This document shows, piece by piece, positions 23,524 through 25,701 of a stretch of DNA of 25,701 nucleotides. The stretch spans positions 1-25,701 of IMG/VR virus record IMGVR_UViG_3300003691_000045, one strand, 5' to 3'. The notes under the pieces were generated by a model, which did no database searches, was not told where the DNA came from, and saw nothing but the letters and a program-made list of their open reading frames with translations. The translations under genes and the position numbers were made by a program. Positions within the stretch are counted from its first letter, which is position 1, and each line of letters begins with the position of its first letter. Source of the stretch: a virus.

Positions 23524-24033
23524 TTAAAATGTCATAGATTCAATTCTGGTAATAGCAGCAAGTGCTTCTTCATTACCAGCTAACATAACCTGCTTAGTTA
23601 CGTTTGCAAGCTCAGCTTTTATTTTCTCAGCACGGTCAAAATTAACTTGGTAGCGAAAGTAGCAATGTACGCTATCATTATTATTTAAGGTATTATCTAC
23701 CCTCACAATCTTAGCATTTCTATAATTATCTATACTAATAGTTGGTGCAAGTTTAACAGCCATTTTTTCATAAGGTTTATTGGCCTTATCCATATCAAAA
23801 AAATGTGATATTTTTAAGTTATCTGGTTGCACTTCATTCAATTGACCGTCTAACTTTTTTAAGACAGGTAATGAACGTGACAAGATTCGCTTTTTTATTT
23901 CTTCCACGGGCATAGATTTTGCCGCAAAGTAAGCATCTAATTGCGCTGCATCTTCTTTTTCTATTACTTTCATTTTTTCTGACAGTGACGTATATATTAC
24001 TGCTACTGCAAATTTTCTTTGTGTTGCATTCAT
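23524..24033 (-). CDS. Unknown phage protein, 169 aa, coupled to DNA polymerase
   Basis: Start ATG 24033 overlaps the polymerase stop (ATGA, 24030-24033) and is preceded by GAGGAAAAG, so it is translated with the polymerase. The N-terminal ~65 residues are helical (Ala/Lys/Glu-rich, including YTSLSEKMKVIEKEDAAQLD). A beta-rich middle follows, with repeated hydrophobic strands (KMAVKLAPTISI, NAKIVRVD, SVHCYFRYQV), and then a C-terminal helix pair. No catalytic motif is recognised. Its constant position behind the polymerase suggests an accessory role only. Confidence 0.78.
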   Translation of the reverse strand: MNATQRKFAVAVIYTSLSEKMKVIEKEDAAQLDAYFAAKSMPVEEIKKRILSRSLPVLKKLDGQLNEVQPDNLKISHFFDMDKANKPYEKMAVKLAPTISIDNYRNAKIVRVDNTLNNNDSVHCYFRYQVNFDRAEKIKAELANVTKQVMLAGNEEALAAITRIESMTF

Positions 24034-24740
24034 TTTGCTTTTCCTCTACAAATATCAAGTATTTGTTGTTCGGTTGAGTTGTTAGGAAGAAATGTTGCTT
24101 CGCTCCAATTAGGATAGAAGAGGTCAACTCCTCCTGAGAGTTTTACCGCGTTATGTTGTAGTTCTGGTAGCTTCTGCCATGCCATACAATCTGGCAAATT
24201 ATCGTTGAACCATTTGACTGTTTTTATCTCATCACGTACTACGAAATACATAGCATCGTGGATATGGGCAATTGGTTTAATGGCGTGAGCAAACTCAGAG
24301 GCTAATACACGCTTCTGGAACTCGATAGCTGCACGATTGTTTAATAGGCCATACGATTGTGATAATGCATTACCGGCTGTGCGTGATTCTGCTTGGGCCT
24401 CATATGGCGTAGATGCTTTATTAATTATAGTCTGCAAAAGAATTGGAGTTCTTATGCGTATGCCAAATGCACCGACCACATATCCTGTTTTACTTGCTTC
24501 AGTTAATTTATCTTGTGCCCACTGAGCAGATACTGTGTATGCAGTATGGTAATTATTTACTATAGTATTTGCCTCTGCCTTAGAAAAACCAGAATTCGCT
24601 ACTAAAGTATGTGCCGTCCCTTGATACTGAAGTGCGAAAGTACAGGCTTTCGAATCTTGGCGAAATATAGGATATAATTCAGGAATTTTATTTATAAAAT
24701 GTGCTTTATATTCCAAGTAAGTAACTTCTTCTATTTTCAT
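24030..24740 (-). CDS. DNA polymerase A, C-terminal fragment (motifs B and C)
   Basis: Second half of a split family A DNA polymerase. It holds motif B (R27-QDS-K31-ACTFALQY) of the fingers O-helix and motif C AHIHDAMYFVV with D162, the second metal-binding Asp of the palm. The usual VHDE is HDA here. It starts at ATG 24740, overlapping the HNH-AP2 stop by 4 nt (ATGA), with AGGA about 14 nt and GGA 6 nt upstream. It cannot polymerise without the motif A half encoded at 25228 and beyond. So the two must assemble as a two-subunit enzyme if the phage is viable. Frame differs from the first half, so a simple read-through fusion is not possible. Confidence 0.93.
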   Translation of the reverse strand: MKIEEVTYLEYKAHFINKIPELYPIFRQDSKACTFALQYQGTAHTLVANSGFSKAEANTIVNNYHTAYTVSAQWAQDKLTEASKTGYVVGAFGIRIRTPILLQTIINKASTPYEAQAESRTAGNALSQSYGLLNNRAAIEFQKRVLASEFAHAIKPIAHIHDAMYFVVRDEIKTVKWFNDNLPDCMAWQKLPELQHNAVKLSGGVDLFYPNWSEATFLPNNSTEQQILDICRGKAK

Positions 24741-25231
24741 TTTCCATGGTTCCTATGAAAGTCATATTTATTTTCTGCAAATTTTCTGGCATTAATTGCA
24801 TCTTGTTCACAAGTAAATGTACCTAAATCAATATGCTTACCTTTTACATAAATACGTGCCCGATATTTACCGCTGTCCCTGCGCCGTATACCGGCAATAC
24901 CAGAAGAGTTATTTTTATACTTTCTTTGGTTTTTACCATTCACACCATGAGTAACATCTCGTAAATTATTCCATTTGTTATTTTGGGTGTTGTGGTCTAT
25001 GTGGTCTACTTCCCCTTTAGGCATATGTCCTAGCATATATAAAAAAGCTAAACACTGTGCATCACGGTACTTACCTTTGCCTATGGATATTCGCACATAT
25101 CCCCCACGCGATTTGTCGGAACATCCGGCAATATCCCCTTTATGTACAGTCCTGTGGGTCAATAGGTGTGTGAATATACCTGTATTTGGGTTGTAATGTA
25201 ATTTTGCTTTTAATTCTGTTTGTGTAATCAT
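24737..25231 (-). CDS. HNH-AP2 homing-type endonuclease inserted in DNA polymerase, 164 aa
   Basis: A mobile endonuclease. The HNH core lies at about residues 74-92 (EVDHIDHNTQNNKWNNLR; H77, D79, H80, N81, N89). It is followed by an AP2-type DNA-binding domain (about 108-162: SGIAGIRRRDSGKYRARIYV, then the HIDLGTF strand and an AINARKFAE helix). The N-terminal ~70 residues are basic and beta-rich. It overlaps the polymerase first half by ATGA (25228-25231) and the second half by ATGA (24737-24740). AAAGG lies 8 nt before its ATG. The three genes therefore form one coupled set, and no non-coding flank remains that could hold a self-splicing intron. Confidence 0.95.
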   Translation of the reverse strand: MITQTELKAKLHYNPNTGIFTHLLTHRTVHKGDIAGCSDKSRGGYVRISIGKGKYRDAQCLAFLYMLGHMPKGEVDHIDHNTQNNKWNNLRDVTHGVNGKNQRKYKNNSSGIAGIRRRDSGKYRARIYVKGKHIDLGTFTCEQDAINARKFAENKYDFHRNHGK

Positions 25232-25701
25232 AGTAAACCTTTTTGTTTAAGTTCATCTTCTGTATGGTAGGAAATTTTCCCCAAATCAGAAGTTACTTTA
25301 TACAGTTTACTGCAATTTATTCCTAGGTCAATGGAATACTGAATATCTGGCATTTTATCTGGCCAATACGTATAAGTATTAAATGAATGACTGTCCATTC
25401 CTGCTATATACACACCCAATTTATTAGGGTCTTTTGTAGTCAGTGCATCTACTTTTGCCTCAAGTGCGTCAAAATCTGCACCTGCCATAAGCCATCCAGT
25501 AGGCGCTATAAAACACTCTTTAATGATTTTAGCGTAAGTACTACCGGACGGTATGTTTTGTAAATTGGGACCGGAACTAGATAGTCGTCCACTGACAGTC
25601 CCACCTAGATTAAAGCTACCATGTAGATACCAAATACCATCAGCTTTCAACACACTGTTGTTAATGAATGCTTCAATGAAGGTACTTAATATCTTGGATG
25701 C
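25228..25701 (-). CDS. DNA polymerase A, part containing motif A (5' end outside window)
   Basis: The frame is open to the window edge (157 residues visible), so the gene starts beyond 25701; the GTG at 25653 is internal. Present are TVSGRLSSSGPNLQNIP, the family A signature before the palm, and motif A ADFDALEAKV, with the first metal-binding Asp at nt 25474-25476. The frame then continues through HSFNTYTYWPDKMPDI to a TGA at 25228, where the HNH-AP2 gene starts. This is the N4 gp39-type replicative polymerase by context; the exonuclease domain, if any, lies outside the window. The break falls between motifs A and B. Confidence 0.93.
   Translation of the reverse strand, partial: ASKILSTFIEAFINNSVLKADGIWYLHGSFNLGGTVSGRLSSSGPNLQNIPSGSTYAKIIKECFIAPTGWLMAGADFDALEAKVDALTTKDPNKLGVYIAGMDSHSFNTYTYWPDKMPDIQYSIDLGINCSKLYKVTSDLGKISYHTEDELKQKGLL

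Noticed and set aside
24700-25260. A group I intron in the polymerase gene
   Set aside because: The HNH gene overlaps both polymerase pieces by 4 nt, leaving no sequence for intron core or splice sites outside coding.
1-25701. CRISPR arrays, insertion sequences, integrase or attachment sites
   Set aside because: No regular repeat-spacer series, transposase or integrase motif seen; the only mobile genes are the two HNH endonucleases.

Overview
The window is part of the genome of an AT-rich, tailed, N4-like bacteriophage (podovirus; the group now called Schitoviridae). The main evidence is a 3,514-residue protein that carries, in order and at nearly the spacings known from N4, the T7-family RNA polymerase motifs (R1543, D1673, R1779/K1783/Y1791, D2049). 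This is the signature of the virion-encapsidated RNA polymerase (vRNAP, N4 gp50). An N4 gp45-type SSB gene and a family A DNA polymerase agree with this. The host cannot be read from the window; nothing bacterial is present.

Layout. Positions 1-13162 (+ strand) hold the end of the virion gene cluster: a truncated membrane/coiled-coil protein, an Asn/Gly-rich protein, a 488-residue protein and the vRNAP. They are joined stop-to-start (TAATG) as one late operon. Positions 13159-25701 (- strand) hold the replication module, transcribed towards the vRNAP. From its upstream end on the right it contains: DNA polymerase (split by an HNH-AP2 endonuclease gene), two small unknown genes, a roughly 450-nt structured non-coding stretch, a conserved unknown gene, a tRNA/structured-RNA island, a small coiled-coil protein, a PD-(D/E)XK nuclease, an ATPase-primase fusion, a small protein, a Sak4/RecA-fold ATPase, ThyX thymidylate synthase, an unknown, a MazG-like hydrolase, SSB, an HNH endonuclease inserted into the start of a RuvC-like resolvase gene, an acidic/Ala-rich protein and a small two-helix membrane protein. 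The two transcription units meet with overlapping stop codons at 13159-13162.

How the genes fit together. The vRNAP is injected with the DNA and makes early transcripts. The - strand genes then build a phage replisome (PolA, primase/ATPase, SSB, annealing ATPase, nuclease, resolvase) and adjust nucleotide pools (ThyX, MazG). Two free-standing homing-type endonucleases have invaded conserved replication genes. One splits the polymerase between catalytic motifs A and B. The other displaced the first codons of ruvC, left a 12-codon remnant behind, and brought in a recoded new 5' end that is now 1 nt out of frame at the junction.

Most unusual items: (1) an apparent circularly permuted tRNA gene at 21764-21864, with the 3' half plus encoded CCA placed upstream of the 5' half; (2) the ruvC insertion scar and frameshift; (3) the split polymerase; (4) two undescribed structured-RNA candidates (21505-21598 and 22836-23269), each with a possible pseudoknot. 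Everything was read by eye; no search or folding program was run.
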